From Clostridiales bacterium (GTDB lineage Bacteria; Bacillota; Clostridia; Peptostreptococcales; Anaerovoracaceae): a stretch of DNA of 64,000 bases. The notes below the pieces were generated by a model that was not told where the DNA came from, searched no databases, and was given only the letters and a program-made list of their open reading frames with translations. A program made the translations under genes and the position numbers. Below, piece after piece: positions 1-11,300 of the stretch. Position 1 is the first letter of the stretch; every line of letters starts with the position of its first letter. The stretch is taken from assembly GCA_015058215.1 (NCBI GenBank), contig SVCU01000005.1:1-64000 (forward strand). The letters run 5' to 3'.

Positions 1-1
1 T

Positions 2-208
2 ATTGTGCTTGCAACTGGTATTTATATGGTCTTTGGAAACTGCTTTGGAGCGATTTCATCTGTAACAGTAAATGTGCAAGCTATCACCATTACTGCGCTT
101 TTGGTAGCTTCAATGTTTGGATATAAACATTTTGCAAAGAAAAAGCTGTCGCCTATTCTTTTAATTGTAATATCCGCAGTAGTGGGCATGGCGGTATACG
201 GAATATAG
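2..208 (+). CDS. Chromate transporter family protein, C-terminal fragment
   Basis: Only the last 68 codons are inside the window; the gene begins upstream. The fragment is strongly hydrophobic, with two predicted membrane segments separated by a basic loop (FAKKKLSP) and ending in an Ile/Val/Gly-rich helix (VISAVVGMAVYG). That ending is typical of the C-terminus of CHR-family chromate/anion transporters in Clostridia. The reading frame closes at TAG 206-208 and is followed 32 bases later by a strong terminator. The stretch looks lower in GC than the genes after it. Assignment rests on the tail alone, so another small transporter family remains possible. Confidence 0.6.
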   Translation: MVLATGIYMVFGNCFGAISSVTVNVQAITITALLVASMFGYKHFAKKKLSPILLIVISAVVGMAVYGI

Positions 209-240
209 AATAGGATCACTAAAAGCAAAAAGAATTATAA

Positions 241-274
241 AAGGCTTGAAACCGGATGGTTTCAAGCCTTTTTC
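241..274 (+). terminator. Intrinsic terminator of the transporter gene
   Basis: A perfect 13-bp stem (AAGGCTTGAAACC, 241-253, with GGTTTCAAGCCTT, 258-270), a 4-base loop and a T run. It sits just after the upstream stop codon. Confidence 0.9.
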
Positions 275-339
275 TCTGCAATGTAGTCTCTGCCGGGTGT
301 ATGTGGCAACAAAATGGCAACCGTCATTTTCGGAAACGG

Positions 340-1254
340 TTACAGCGCAGCGACCTCTTCTTCGGACAGGTCGGTGGCCTCCATGATCTGGGCGGCGGAA
401 AGCCCCATGGCTTTCAGTTTGGCTGCAGTCTGAAGTGCCTTCTGCTGTGATCCTTGTTCGATCCCTGCTTCCAGGCCTTCTACATAGCCGCGGTGGGTGT
501 AGACTTCGCGGAATTCATCGTCATCCAAATAGTGGAACAGCATACCTCGCATCTCTCCTTCGTGGTCGGTCAGGAAAGCGGTCAGAAGATCCTCTTCTTT
601 GCAGAGCCGGATGGCACAGTCGATGGCCTGTTCCAGGGTCATGCCGGAGGCACGGTTCCGGCGGATCCGGTGCAGCAGCTGGCTGTAGCCATACAGGGTC
701 CTGCTGCGTTCCAGCATCTGGGCTCCGGAAGGGTAATTGATGTTGAAACATTCAACTTCCAGTTCCAGATTGACCGGGCCGTCTTCCGGGTAGCTGTCTG
801 AAAGACGCATGATCTTTCGCTCGGGGAAGGGATCGTGCCCCGTATAGAATACGAAGAACTCCGGCGCAGGAAGGGAAATCGCTTTCCTCTCATAGATTTC
901 ATGTTGTGACACCATTTTATCATAAGTTTTGGCTACATACAACAGGAAGCGCAGGGGCATGTTGTAATTGACGGTGGACTGCTGCTCTACAAAAACGATG
1001 AGCTTATCGTCCAGCAAAAAGGAGATATCGTTCTTTTTGCGGTCGAAGATCTCCGTGTCCAGAGTGGTGATTTCCAGCGGTGTTTCCGGACCGTAGTTGG
1101 AACCGGTGACCGCATTGTAAAGCTCCAGGAGCCGCTCTTTGTCGGAAAAGAGCAGGCGGAAAATACCGTCCTGGTAGGGCGGTGCGGCCGGCGTGCGGCG
1201 GGCGGGCATGGGCCCGGGGCCGTGCCGGAGGTGTTTTGATTTTTTCTTGGTCAT
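340..1254 (-). CDS. Rpn family recombination-promoting nuclease / PD-(D/E)XK transposase-like protein
   Basis: A 304-residue protein of the PD-(D/E)XK nuclease family often labelled Rpn or putative transposase (YhgA-like). The N-terminal half shows the family pattern: an FRLLFSDKERLLELYNAV stretch near residues 32-49, then NDISF (Asp76) and VEQQS (Glu90-Gln92), which match the D ... E-x-Q nuclease core, followed by an NMPLRFLLY helix. The C-terminus ends with a small helical region (AQIMEATDLSEEEV) typical of this family. Related proteins cleave DNA and promote RecA-independent recombination; many are multicopy and mobile-like, but no terminal inverted repeats are visible here. The gene stands alone, convergent with the upstream transporter. 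The start ATG follows an AGAGAG-like site; there is no strong SD. Confidence 0.85.
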   Translation of the reverse strand: MTKKKSKHLRHGPGPMPARRTPAAPPYQDGIFRLLFSDKERLLELYNAVTGSNYGPETPLEITTLDTEIFDRKKNDISFLLDDKLIVFVEQQSTVNYNMPLRFLLYVAKTYDKMVSQHEIYERKAISLPAPEFFVFYTGHDPFPERKIMRLSDSYPEDGPVNLELEVECFNINYPSGAQMLERSRTLYGYSQLLHRIRRNRASGMTLEQAIDCAIRLCKEEDLLTAFLTDHEGEMRGMLFHYLDDDEFREVYTHRGYVEGLEAGIEQGSQQKALQTAAKLKAMGLSAAQIMEATDLSEEEVAAL

Positions 1255-1409
1255 ATGTTAACTCTCTTGATCCTTTTTACCTGCAAGATGGATGCATCGG
1301 GCGGATGGTTGTGCACAAATAAAGATTACCATATATTACCAAAATGCGCAAGAGGAAATGTAAAATATTGTAAAATGTTGTCGGCGTAAGCGGATGCGAT
1401 AAAGTCGAT

Positions 1410-1478
1410 TTGCATGAAAGCGGCAGATGTGATACCATGAACAGAGACACAGCGCCGGCGGAGCAGGAATGCCGGCGC
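1410..1478 (+). promoter_or_regulatory. Candidate promoter and leader hairpin of the radical SAM gene
   Basis: TTGCAT (1410-1415), a 17-base gap and TACCAT (1433-1438) form a plausible sigma-A promoter. The leader then carries a GC-rich hairpin: GCGCCGGC (1452-1459) pairs with GCCGGCGC (1471-1478). Start selection at 1518 follows from this layout. Confidence 0.45.
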
Positions 1479-1517
1479 GCCGCTGCAAACTGCCGAAACC
1501 AACTGCAAGGAAATCCT

Positions 1518-2348
1518 ATGAACTACTCCCGCGTTTACGTTGAAATCTCCAATATCTGCAATATGAACTGCTCCTTCTGCCACGGCCATTCCCGCCCCTA
1601 TAAGCGCATGACGGAGCAGGAGTTTTCCCTTGTTCTGGACAAGCTGGAAGGGCAGACCAAATACATTTACTATCACCTGATGGGGGAACCCCTGACCCAT
1701 CCTCTGCTGCCGCAGTTTCTGCAGATGGCGACAGAGCGGGGCTTCAAGTCTGTCATCACCACCAACGGCACCTTGCTGGCGGAAAAAGGACAGGCTCTCA
1801 TCGATGCGAAAATCCACAAGGTGAGCGTCTCCGTCCACAGCTTTGAGGAGGGGGAGGATGCGGCCTACGAACGCTATATGCAGGATGTGGCCTCCTTCGC
1901 GGATGCGGCCTCCAGGGCCGGGATCATCGTGGTGCTGCGGTTCTGGAACGCAGGCTATGACGATGGTCGAAACGATCGCTCCCTGGCTATTTTGAAGGAG
2001 CGGCTGGAAGGGGAATGGACGGAAAACACCAAGGGCCTGCGGGTAAGGACCCGGCTCTTTGTGGAATACGGAGACCGGTTCGACTGGCCCGATGCCGAAG
2101 CGGAGGTCCAGGGGACGGAGTTCTTCTGCCGGGGTCTCAGAGACCATTTCGGCATTCTCTGCGATGGCACCATCGTGCCCTGCTGTCTGGACAGCGAAGG
2201 GGGCATCAACCTGGGGAATATCTTTACGGACGATGTGGCAGCCGTGCTGGGAAGCCCCCGGGCCCGGGCCATCGTGAAGGGCTTCGACGGCCGGAAGGCC
2301 TCGGAAGACCTGTGCCGCCGCTGCGGCTACGCCCAGCGGTTCGTATAA
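1518..2348 (+). CDS. Radical SAM / SPASM-like domain protein
   Basis: A 276-residue radical SAM enzyme. The start ATG at 1518 is preceded by an AAGGAAA site and begins a protein that reaches the cluster motif almost at once: CNMNCSFC, the Cx3Cx2C motif that binds the SAM-cleaving 4Fe-4S cluster, lies near residues 13-20. The middle follows the partial TIM barrel order (GEPLTHP, then TTNGTLL). The C-terminal part holds CDGTIVPCCLDSEG ... GNIF ... LCRRCGY, a short SPASM/Twitch-like auxiliary cluster region. No partner peptide or maturase substrate is visible nearby, so the substrate is unknown. A reading frame open further upstream would place the start before the leader hairpin and is less likely. 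Confidence 0.85.
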   Translation: MNYSRVYVEISNICNMNCSFCHGHSRPYKRMTEQEFSLVLDKLEGQTKYIYYHLMGEPLTHPLLPQFLQMATERGFKSVITTNGTLLAEKGQALIDAKIHKVSVSVHSFEEGEDAAYERYMQDVASFADAASRAGIIVVLRFWNAGYDDGRNDRSLAILKERLEGEWTENTKGLRVRTRLFVEYGDRFDWPDAEAEVQGTEFFCRGLRDHFGILCDGTIVPCCLDSEGGINLGNIFTDDVAAVLGSPRARAIVKGFDGRKASEDLCRRCGYAQRFV

Positions 2349-2383
2349 GAACAGCCGTGGTTCAATGAGAAAAGAAAGAAACC

Positions 2384-2418
2384 AAAAGCCGCAGGCGGAT
2401 TCCGCCTGCGGCTTGTTT
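2384..2418. terminator. Bidirectional terminator between radical SAM gene and amidohydrolase
   Basis: GCCGCAGGCGGA pairs with TCCGCCTGCGGC, with A residues before and T residues after, so it can serve both converging genes. Confidence 0.85.
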
Positions 2419-2436
2419 TAAAATTTTCTTAAGGGC

Positions 2437-3693
2437 TTACGCCTGTTTATAAACCTTGCCTTCCTTCATGACGAAGGTGCAGTCTTTCATGACGGTGATG
2501 TCTTCCAGAGGATCCCGGTCGAAGGCCACGATGTCTGCCAGCTTGCCGGCTTCGATGCTGCCCAGCTTGTCGCTGATGCGCAGCAGCTCGGAGTTGGTTT
2601 TGGTGGCGGCTACCAGGGTCTGCACGGGAGTGAAGCCGAAGCGAGTCATCAGTTCAAATTCGTAGCCCTGCTTGCCGTGGAAGTTGGAAGGCGTACCGGC
2701 GTCGGTGCCGAAGCTGTGCTTGACACCCAGCCGCAGACCTTCCCGGACACCCCATTCGTGGCGTTCGTAGACCTGCTTGGCCTTGTCGATCATCCAGCCC
2801 TGAAGACCCATCTGGGGGCCGCAGGTGATGATGCGTTCGGCGGCGATGATGGTGGGGGTATGGTAAGTGCCCTTTTCCAGGAAGATTTCGATGGCTTCAT
2901 CGTCCAGCATCATGCCGTGTTCGATGGAAGTGATTCCCGCACGGGCTGCGGCCTTGATGCCTTCGGTGCCGTGGGCGTGGGCTGCGGTGTGGACACCGTA
3001 CATCCGGGCGATCTCGCAAATGGTTTCCAGTTCGTCGGGGGTCAGCTGCTGGGCACCCACCGTGGTGCCGGGGGACATGACCCCGCCGGTGGCCATCACC
3101 TTGATGAAGTCGGCACCGAACTTGATGTTGTAGCGGGCACCCTTCCGGGCTGCCGCTGCGCCGTCACAGGCACCGATGCCGATGCTGTTGGAAAGGTAGG
3201 GGCTGAAATGGTCGTCGCCGTGGCCGCCGGTGGTGCTGATGCCGCTGCCGCAGGCCAGAATACGGCTTCCGGGGAATTTGCCCTGGGCGATGGCATCGCG
3301 GACGGAAACGTTGACGAAACCGCGGCTGCCGCAGTCACGAACGGTGGTGAAGCCGGCCATCAGGTTGTTGTTGGCCTGTTCCAGAGCCCGCACCACGAAA
3401 TCGCCCAGCAGGGAACGGGAGGCTTCGTAGGGGTGCTGCAGACCGTCGCTGGCCAGATGCACATGGGCGTCGATGAGGCCGGGCATAACGAACTTGTCCG
3501 AAAGGTCCAGGACGGCGGTATCGGCAGGGAGTTCAAGCCCCGCAAGAAGGGCATCCTCCGCAGCGTTCCAAAGGGCATCGGGACAGGAAGCGATGGCCTT
3601 GACGGTTTTGCCGCTGACGGTGACCAGCATATGTTTCAGAACGGTACCGTTCGCAGAATCGAACAGTTTTCCGCATTTCAGAATGGTATCCAT
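2437..3693 (-). CDS. Metal-dependent amidohydrolase (imidazolonepropionase / prolidase-like)
   Basis: A 418-residue amidohydrolase superfamily enzyme expected to be cytosolic. It shows the ordered metal site: DAHVHL (His77, His79), the likely carboxylated lysine in DFIKVMATGG near residue 199, a HAHG motif near 240, an EHG motif, and GTDAGTP with the catalytic Asp near 333. The arrangement matches the Xaa-Pro dipeptidase / imidazolonepropionase-like group, which also includes enzymes acting on N-acyl amino acids and dipeptides. The start has a good AAAGGAG site. It is monocistronic and divergent from the large surface protein gene. The natural substrate cannot be told from sequence alone. Confidence 0.88.
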   Translation of the reverse strand: MDTILKCGKLFDSANGTVLKHMLVTVSGKTVKAIASCPDALWNAAEDALLAGLELPADTAVLDLSDKFVMPGLIDAHVHLASDGLQHPYEASRSLLGDFVVRALEQANNNLMAGFTTVRDCGSRGFVNVSVRDAIAQGKFPGSRILACGSGISTTGGHGDDHFSPYLSNSIGIGACDGAAAARKGARYNIKFGADFIKVMATGGVMSPGTTVGAQQLTPDELETICEIARMYGVHTAAHAHGTEGIKAAARAGITSIEHGMMLDDEAIEIFLEKGTYHTPTIIAAERIITCGPQMGLQGWMIDKAKQVYERHEWGVREGLRLGVKHSFGTDAGTPSNFHGKQGYEFELMTRFGFTPVQTLVAATKTNSELLRISDKLGSIEAGKLADIVAFDRDPLEDITVMKDCTFVMKEGKVYKQA

Positions 3694-3811
3694 AAGGAAG
3701 TCTCCTTTCGTATGAAGAAGGGCCCCGTCTGCGGGGTTCTTTTTTCTTTATTATACGAATAGGCTTCTGAGAATTCAATTGCAAGTGACCGGAAATTTTT
3801 GAGAAACAGTA

Positions 3812-3862
3812 ACAGTTTTAATAAAACTGTATATTGCGAATCATTTGTCAGAGAATTATAAT
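3812..3862 (+). promoter_or_regulatory. Promoter and inverted repeat upstream of the VWA surface protein
   Basis: TTGCGA (3834-3839), a 17-base gap and TATAAT (3857-3862) make a strong promoter. Directly upstream lies a perfect 8-bp inverted repeat (ACAGTTTT 3812-3819, AAAACTGT 3823-3830), a possible operator. The rest of the 220-base divergent region is AT-rich. A plus-oriented CCCCG/CGGGG hairpin with a T run lies near 3723-3745. Confidence 0.6.
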
Positions 3863-3913
3863 TGTAACAGCGTAAAGCTCTTTATGAGCTGGAAGAAATA
3901 AAGGAGAAAAATC

Positions 3914-5260
3914 GTGAAAAAGAATACTGCATTACGGAAACTGGCAGCGTGGGTCCTGACACTGGCCATGCTTGTCACGTCAACACCAATGACTGTTTTC
4001 GCAGACACCGGTTCCGAGCCGATTGTTCTGCAGAGCAGCACCATGGAAAACCAGAACCAGGCCGGCGGCGTGGTCTACACCAAGACCTCCACCGCAAAGT
4101 CTGATGGTACTGTTGATATCACGCTGACCGCCCATACCACCGGTGAAGTGCGGCAGACCAGCAAGGTCACGCCTACGGACATCGTGTTGGTGCTGGACGT
4201 TTCCGGCAGTATGGATGACAATTATACCACGTCGGTAATCAACGGCTATAATGCAGCAAACGGCAGCCAGTATACCTACTATACCTGGAACTGGCTCGTA
4301 CCGACCGCTCATACCGGCTACGGCTTCAACAATAACAGAAACAATCTGTACATCAATACCGGCACCGTGCAGGATCCTGTTTACACCGAAGTGACCTATA
4401 ACGGCCGCGATGCTAACGGTTTTGATATTTTCGAATATGTTACCGGCACTACGGAAGTGATGGTCTATCCCGCACTCAGCGGTACCGTTGGCGCTGCCCG
4501 CGAGCACGACTACAGCGTTGTGCAGCTTTACCGTGCGCAGATCACCAGTACCACCGCAAACAAGATGGAATCCCTGCAGGATGCGGTAAAAGCCTTCATC
4601 GACACCACCGCACAGATGAACGAAGGTCTTGCAGATTCCGATATGCACACCATCTCCATCGTCAAGTTTGCAGGCGACCGCTATGCCAATAATACTTCCG
4701 GTACTCTCACTCTGGCGGAAGGGAACGGCAGATATACCGAAAGCGGTAACTCTTACAACTATTCTCAGGTGGTGAAGGGGCTGCTTCCCGTGAATGCCGC
4801 CAATGCAGCCACGCTGAAAACCGCAGTTGACAGCCTGGTTCCCGGCGGTGCCACCTCCGTGGACTACGGTCTGCGCCTTGCGGAAGCGATCCTGATGAAC
4901 CGCAGCATCGTGGTGGCAGAAGGCGCTGTAGACCGCAACGAAGTAGTGGTCGTGTTTACGGACGGTGACCCCAACCACGGCAATGGCTTTGATACCAGCG
5001 TTGCCAACACCTGTATCTCCATCGCCAGCAACATGGAAAGTGCTGCAAATGTCAAAGTTTACGGCGTATGTATCGCTGACAACGCAGATGCGACGGATAT
5101 CAACACCGATATCAATCAGTTCATGCATTACATGACCTCCAACTACCCCAATGCCACCAGCATGACCGATGCGGGCACCGGCGGCAGCATGGAGAACGGG
5201 TATTACATGACTCCCGATAACAGCACATCCCTGTCCATGATCTTTGAATCCATCATTTAG
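3914..5260 (+). CDS. Secreted VWA domain protein, N-terminal part of a giant surface protein cut by an amber codon
   Basis: A 448-residue product beginning with GTG, chosen because AAGGAG lies 7 bases upstream and a clear signal peptide follows (basic MKKNTALRK, hydrophobic core, FADTG cleavage region near residue 31). A von Willebrand A domain follows with a full MIDAS: DVSGS at 95-99, a GGATS segment near residue 314, and FTDGDP near residue 350. The reading frame ends at TAG 5258-5260 inside the last VWA helix (FESII-stop-NIDHPS). The same frame then stays open for 7.2 kb with repeats and SLH domains. The residue at the stop position in such helices is usually Gln, so a single CAG to TAG change would explain it. 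Taken as written, the truncated protein would be secreted without an anchor. Confidence 0.8.
   Translation: MKKNTALRKLAAWVLTLAMLVTSTPMTVFADTGSEPIVLQSSTMENQNQAGGVVYTKTSTAKSDGTVDITLTAHTTGEVRQTSKVTPTDIVLVLDVSGSMDDNYTTSVINGYNAANGSQYTYYTWNWLVPTAHTGYGFNNNRNNLYINTGTVQDPVYTEVTYNGRDANGFDIFEYVTGTTEVMVYPALSGTVGAAREHDYSVVQLYRAQITSTTANKMESLQDAVKAFIDTTAQMNEGLADSDMHTISIVKFAGDRYANNTSGTLTLAEGNGRYTESGNSYNYSQVVKGLLPVNAANAATLKTAVDSLVPGGATSVDYGLRLAEAILMNRSIVVAEGAVDRNEVVVVFTDGDPNHGNGFDTSVANTCISIASNMESAANVKVYGVCIADNADATDINTDINQFMHYMTSNYPNATSMTDAGTGGSMENGYYMTPDNSTSLSMIFESII
5258..5260 (+). other. In-frame amber codon splitting the surface protein gene
   Basis: TAG sits in the same frame as both halves (3914 and 5303 are in one register). 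No second lesion appears in the following 7,230 bases. Ordinary genes here also end in TAG (for example at 208, 16007 and 18528), so the codon is a normal stop in this genome. Confidence 0.85.
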
Positions 5261-5302
5261 AACATCGACCATCCCTCTATTACTCTGGGTAAAGAAGCCA
5301 CC

Positions 5303-8300
5303 ATGGTGGACACCGTTTCTCCTTATTTCAACTTCCAGGGCGATGTGAGCAGCGTGAAGCTGCAGACCCAGGCCAGAAAGTCTGACGGCACCTGGGCAGA
5401 TCCTGTTAACGATTCCAGCCTGCGGGCCGTGATCAGCGGCGATGTGCTGACCGTTGACGGCTTCGATTTCGACAGCAATTTCGTTTCTGCGGAAGGCAGA
5501 GGCGACAGCAAAGATTTCTACGGAAAGCGACTGGTGGTCTCCTTCACCGTCACGCCCGATTACGGTGTCATCGACGCTGCCTCCGCCACTTTGATGGACG
5601 GCGTTCTGCCCACCAACAGCGGCCTTGCCCTGCTGGAAGACGGTGACTCCACACCTGCAGCAGAAGTTGCATCTCCCGAACTTTCCACTCATCAGATCAC
5701 CTATATGGTGGACGGCGTAGAATACGCTTCTTACAACCGGTTCACCGGTGCTTCCGTCACCGTTGACGCAAATCCCGGCAAGACCGGTCACACCTTCGGC
5801 GGATGGACCTATCCCTCCGGCCTGGGCGTTTCCGGCGGTGCTTTCACCATGCCGGACCAGGATGTGGTGATCACCGGCAGCTTCACGCCGAACAATTACG
5901 AGGTCAAATATGTATACGGCGGTGAAGTTCCCACCGATCCTGATCTTCCGGCCCCTCCCGCAATGGCGGAATACGCTTACGGTGCCACTGTTTCCGTAGA
6001 AGCAGAACCCGATTTGACTCTGGTGCCCGGTTATACCTTCAGCGGCTGGGAACCCCTGGATCAGGATCTGGCAGTTTCCGCAGACGGCAAGTTTGTGATG
6101 CCTGCCCACGATCTCACGTTCCGCGGTGTGTTCTCTCCCGGCACCAACACCGCCTATAAGATCGAACACTATCTGGAAAATCTGGATGGAAGCGGCTATG
6201 ATCTGACCAACACCGAAAACAAAACCGGCACCACCGGTGAAATCGCAACCGCTCTGCCTAAGTATTTCGAAGGCTTCACCTACGATTCCGGCAATGCAAA
6301 CAATTTGATCAGTGCCCCGATTGCCGCTGCCGGTGATCTGGTCCTGAAACTCTACTACGACCGCAACGAATACAATGTCACCTATGCTTACACCGGTGAC
6401 ATCCCCGACAGCGCACCCGCACTTCCTGCTCTCGCTGCTTATAAGTACGGCCAGGAAGTGACCGTTGCAGCCAATGCAGCTGCCATCGGTTATACCTTCA
6501 AGGGTTGGGAATCCCTCAGCACTTCGGCAACCGCAGGCCAGAAGTTCAACATGCCTGCCAATCATGTGGCTTTCGTCGGTGAATGGGATGCCAACGACAA
6601 CACTCCGTACAAGGTGGAGTACTATCTGGAAACCCTGACTGACGACACGTACGCCCTGAACGCGGAAGCAAGTTACACTGCAACCGCCACCACCGGCAGT
6701 TCTGTAGAAGCCAGCGTAAAGACTTTCCCCGGCTTCACCTTTGATTCCGGCAACGCCAATAATAAGCTTACCGGCACTGTGGCCCCCGACGGCAGCCTGG
6801 TATTGAAGCTCTACTATGACAGAAATACCTATTCCGTCACCTATGAATATGACGGCGGCCAGGCAAGCCAGCCCGCCGGCGCACCTGACATCCCCGATTC
6901 CTATCAGAAGGCGGCTGTCAAGTACGGTGCAACCGTCACTGTAGAACCGGATCTCTCCCTGACAGGGTACTCCTTCGACGGTTGGTATTCCACCGATCTG
7001 TCCGTGAAGGCCGGCGACGCTTCCTTCATCATGCCCGCCAGGAATATGACTCTGCTGGGCAATTTCGACCCCGCAGCCGGTATCCGTTACCGCGAAGAGC
7101 ACTATCTGCAGAATCTGACCGGCACCGGCTATGACGAAGCCAACCCCTATTACGAAGCCGAACACTTCGGCACCACCGGCGATGCGGTCAGCGCATCTCC
7201 CATGAACCCCGTGGGCTTCACCTACAATGCGGGCGCAAGCACTCCTGCCGGCACCATCGCAGCCGATGGCTCCACCGTGCTGAAGTTCTACTACGACCGC
7301 AATACCTATTCCGTCACCTATCAGTATGACGGCGATCAGCCGACCGGCGCGCCTGCGGTCCCTGCGGTTCAGGCAAATGTTAAATACGGTGATACTGTCA
7401 CCGTGAAGCCCGGTCTCACCCTGACCGGCTACGTCTTTGACGGCTGGTACCCCGCAGATTTGAGCATCAGTGTCACGGGCGGCCAGTTCACCATGCCCGC
7501 AAAGAACGTAACCCTGCTGGGTACCTTTGAACCTGCTTCCGGTGTTCCTTACAGAGAAGAACACTACCTGCAGCAGCTGAACGGCGGTTACACTTCCGTT
7601 CCTCAGTATTACAGCAACCATGCCGGTACCACCGGGCAGACCGTAGATGCTGTGGCGATGACCATTCCCGGCTACACCTTTGATGCCGGTAATACCAACA
7701 ACATCACCAGCGCAGTAGTGGCTCCCGACGGCAGCACCGTGCTGAAGTTCTACTACGAACGCAACGGTTACAAGGTGACCTACAAGTACGACGGCGCGCA
7801 GCCTGCCGGTGCACCCGCAATTCCCGACAGCTACCAGAAGTCTTCTGTAAAGCACGGCGCCACCGTTACCGTGGAACCGGATCTCTCCATGCCCGGTTAC
7901 GTCTTTGACGGCTGGTATCCGGCAGACGTGGATCTGTCCGTGGGCGATACCTTCGTCATGCCCACCAGGGATGTGGTTCTGCTGGCAAACTTCGAGCCTG
8001 CTTCCGGTGTCCCCTATAAAGAAGAACACTATTTGCAGAAGCTGGACGGTACCTATCCCGCTGCTCCCGACTATTCCACCAACCATGCCGGCACCACCGG
8101 TGAAACCGTGGATGCGGTTCATATGACCATCCCCGGCTACACCTTCGATGCCGACAACGCAAACAACATCACCAGCGCAGCAGTGGCTCCCAACGGCAGC
8201 ACCGTTCTGAAGTTCTACTACGAACGGAACACCTACAATGTGACCTATGCTTACGACGGCGCGCAGCCTGACGATGCTCCCGAACTTCCCGACGGCGAAA

Positions 8301-11300
8301 CCGGCGTCATGTTTGGTGCCGAAGTTACCGTGAAACCCGGCCTGACTCTGACCGGCTACAACTTTGTGGGCTGGTACACCCAGGACCTGACCATCGATAC
8401 TTCCAGCGGCAAGTTCGACATGCCCGACCATGCGGTTACTCTGCTGGGTCGTTTCGAACCCGCCAGCGGCGTGAAGTGGGAAGAACAGCATTACCTGCAG
8501 AAGCTGGACGGCAGCTATCCTTCCACTCCCGATTATAAGACCGAGCACACCGGCACCACCGATGAAACCGTGAGCGTGGGCCATATGACCATTCCCGGTT
8601 ATACCTTCGATGCCGACAATACAAACAACATCACCAGCGCAAAGGTGAAGGGCGATGGTACTACTGTTCTGAAGTTCTACTACGAACGGAATACCTACAC
8701 CGTCACTTACGCTTACGACGGCACACAGCCTTCCGGCGCTCCCGGCCTGCCCGGCAGCGTGACGGACGTTTCCTATGAAGAAGAAGTGACCGTGGCTCCC
8801 GGTCCGGTTCTGCCCGGTTATACCTTCACCGGCTGGTACACCCAGGACCTGACCATTTCCGTTACCGGCGGCAAGTTCAAGATGCCTGCTCACAACGTGA
8901 CTCTGCTGGGCCGCTTCGAACCTTCCCTGAACACCAAGTACAGAGAAGAACATTATCTGGAAACCCTGACTTCCGGCACGTATGAGGCCACTCCCTGGTT
9001 CGCACAGGACCATTACGGCACCACCGGCGCAACCGTGACAAAAGAAGCTCTGGATCCCACCGGCTTCACCTTCAACGCTGTCAAGAGCAGTCTCCCCGGC
9101 ACTACGGTATCCGGCAATACCATTTCCGGCGCAATTGCTGCAGACGGAACCCTGGTCCTGAGATTCTACTACGACAGAAACGAATGGCCCGTGGTGTACG
9201 AATACGATGGCACGCAGCCTCCCGGCGCACCGACCATCACCTATGGTACGGCAAGCTTCATGGTGGGTGAGGAAGTGACTGTGGAACCCGGACTGACCCT
9301 GACCGGCTACACCTTCACCGGCTGGTACACCCGTGACCTGACCATCGATGCTTCCGGCGGTAAGTTCGATATGCCCAACCATGCAGTGACTCTGCTGGGC
9401 CGCTTCGAACCCGCACTGAACACGCCTTACAAGGAAGTTCACTACCTGCAGAAGCTGGACGGCACCTACGATCTGGCCCATCCCTACTTCGAAAAGACTC
9501 ACTACGGCACCACCGGCGAAACCGCCAGTGCTTCCGCTATGGATCCTGCCGGCTATGCCTTCAACAGAGACAAGACCGGCGTTACCGGCGAGATTGTTTC
9601 CGCTGTCATCGATGCCGGCGGCACTACCGTACTGAAGTTCTACTATGACCGCAACAAGCACGATGTGACTTACGCTTACGACGGCGTACAGCCCGGCACC
9701 GCCCCGGCACTGCCTTCCGGCGAAACCGATGTTATGGTAGGTGCAGAAATTACTGTGAAGCCTGATCTCACCCTGACCGGTTACCTCTTCAGCGGCTGGT
9801 ACACCGCAGACGTGGCCATCGACACCGCGGACGGAACCTTCGAAATGCCGGATCACGATGTGACACTGCTGGGCCGTTTCGAACCCGCTGCCGGTATCCT
9901 GTACCGTGAAGAACACTATCTGGAAACCATGGTGACCGGCGTGTACGAATCCGAACCGTACTATGAAAAGAGCCACTTTGGCACCACCGGTGAAACCGCT
10001 TCCGCCACCAGGATGGATCCCGAAGGCTTCACCTTCAATGCTGCGAAGAGCGGTGCTGCGGGAACTGTTGTTTCCGCAACCATCGCCCCCGACGGCAGCA
10101 CCGTTCTGAAGTTCTACTACGACAGAAACTCCTACACCGTTTCCTACGATTACCGCCCCGCAGCAGGCCAGCCTGACGGCTCTGCCGCATTGCTGCCGCT
10201 TCCCGCATCTTATAAATACGGCGAAGTGGTAGACGTGGAAGATGCTCCCGTTCTCACCGGCTACAACTTCGAAGGCTGGTTCCCCGAACAGGCAGTTGCC
10301 ATTGTCGGCGGTCAGTTCGCGATGCCCGATGAAAACGTGGTACTGGTCGGCGACTTCGAAGCACGCAGCGACACCAAGTATGTGGTGCATCACCACCTGC
10401 AGCTGGCTGACTGCAGTTATTCCGCAGCACCCGACTACACCAGCGAGCACACCGGTACCACCGGCGCAACCGTCACTGCACAGCCCAGAAATTTTGCCGG
10501 CTACGTGCACAACAGCAGCGCCCCCGGCACCGTCATTAGCGGCACCGTTGCAGCGGACGGCAGCCTGCAGCTGGAACTGTATTATGACAGAACCACCTTT
10601 ACCGTCACCTACTTCTTGAGCGGCGTGGTTCCCTCCGGCATGAGCGCACCGGTGGATCACATTAACTATCCGCATGGTGCGACCGTAACCGTAAAGCCTG
10701 CAGTGACCGCCCCTGCCGGTTACCACTTCGTGGGCTGGACTCCTGTAAAGCAGTCTGCCGCAGAAGATAACATCTCTATCACTCACGGCCAGTTTGTGAT
10801 GCCCATGCACAATGTTCGTCTGGAAGGCATCATCACCGCAAACGTGAATACTGCATATACTGTCCGCCATCTGACTGAAAAGATCGGCGGCGGCTACGAA
10901 GTGTACAGCGAAGATGTTCGCTACGGTACCACCGGTGCAGAAGTGAGAGTCTATGCGCTGACGATCCACGGTTTCACCAATGTGACAACCGTAAGCGGCA
11001 GCGTGGTGACGGAACAGACCGCTACCATCCATGGCAGCGGAACCACCGTGATCGAATTCTACTACGATCGCAACGAATACGATGTCACCTACAGCTACGA
11101 AGGCAAGACTCCTGCGGGCGTTCCCGCAGTGCCCGCTGCAGCAACGGTTCCCTTCGGAAAGGAATTGGATGTTGCGGATGCTCCCGCACTTCCCGGCTAC
11201 ACCTTCGTAGGATGGGATACCGATGACGTGACCGTATCCGGCGGCAAGTTCACCATGCCCGATCAGGATGTGGCCTTCACCGGTACATTCCAGGCCAACC

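Noticed and set aside
5258..5260. Genome-wide recoding of TAG as an amino acid
   Set aside because: Other genes here end normally in TAG with terminators directly after, so the amber codon is an ordinary stop.
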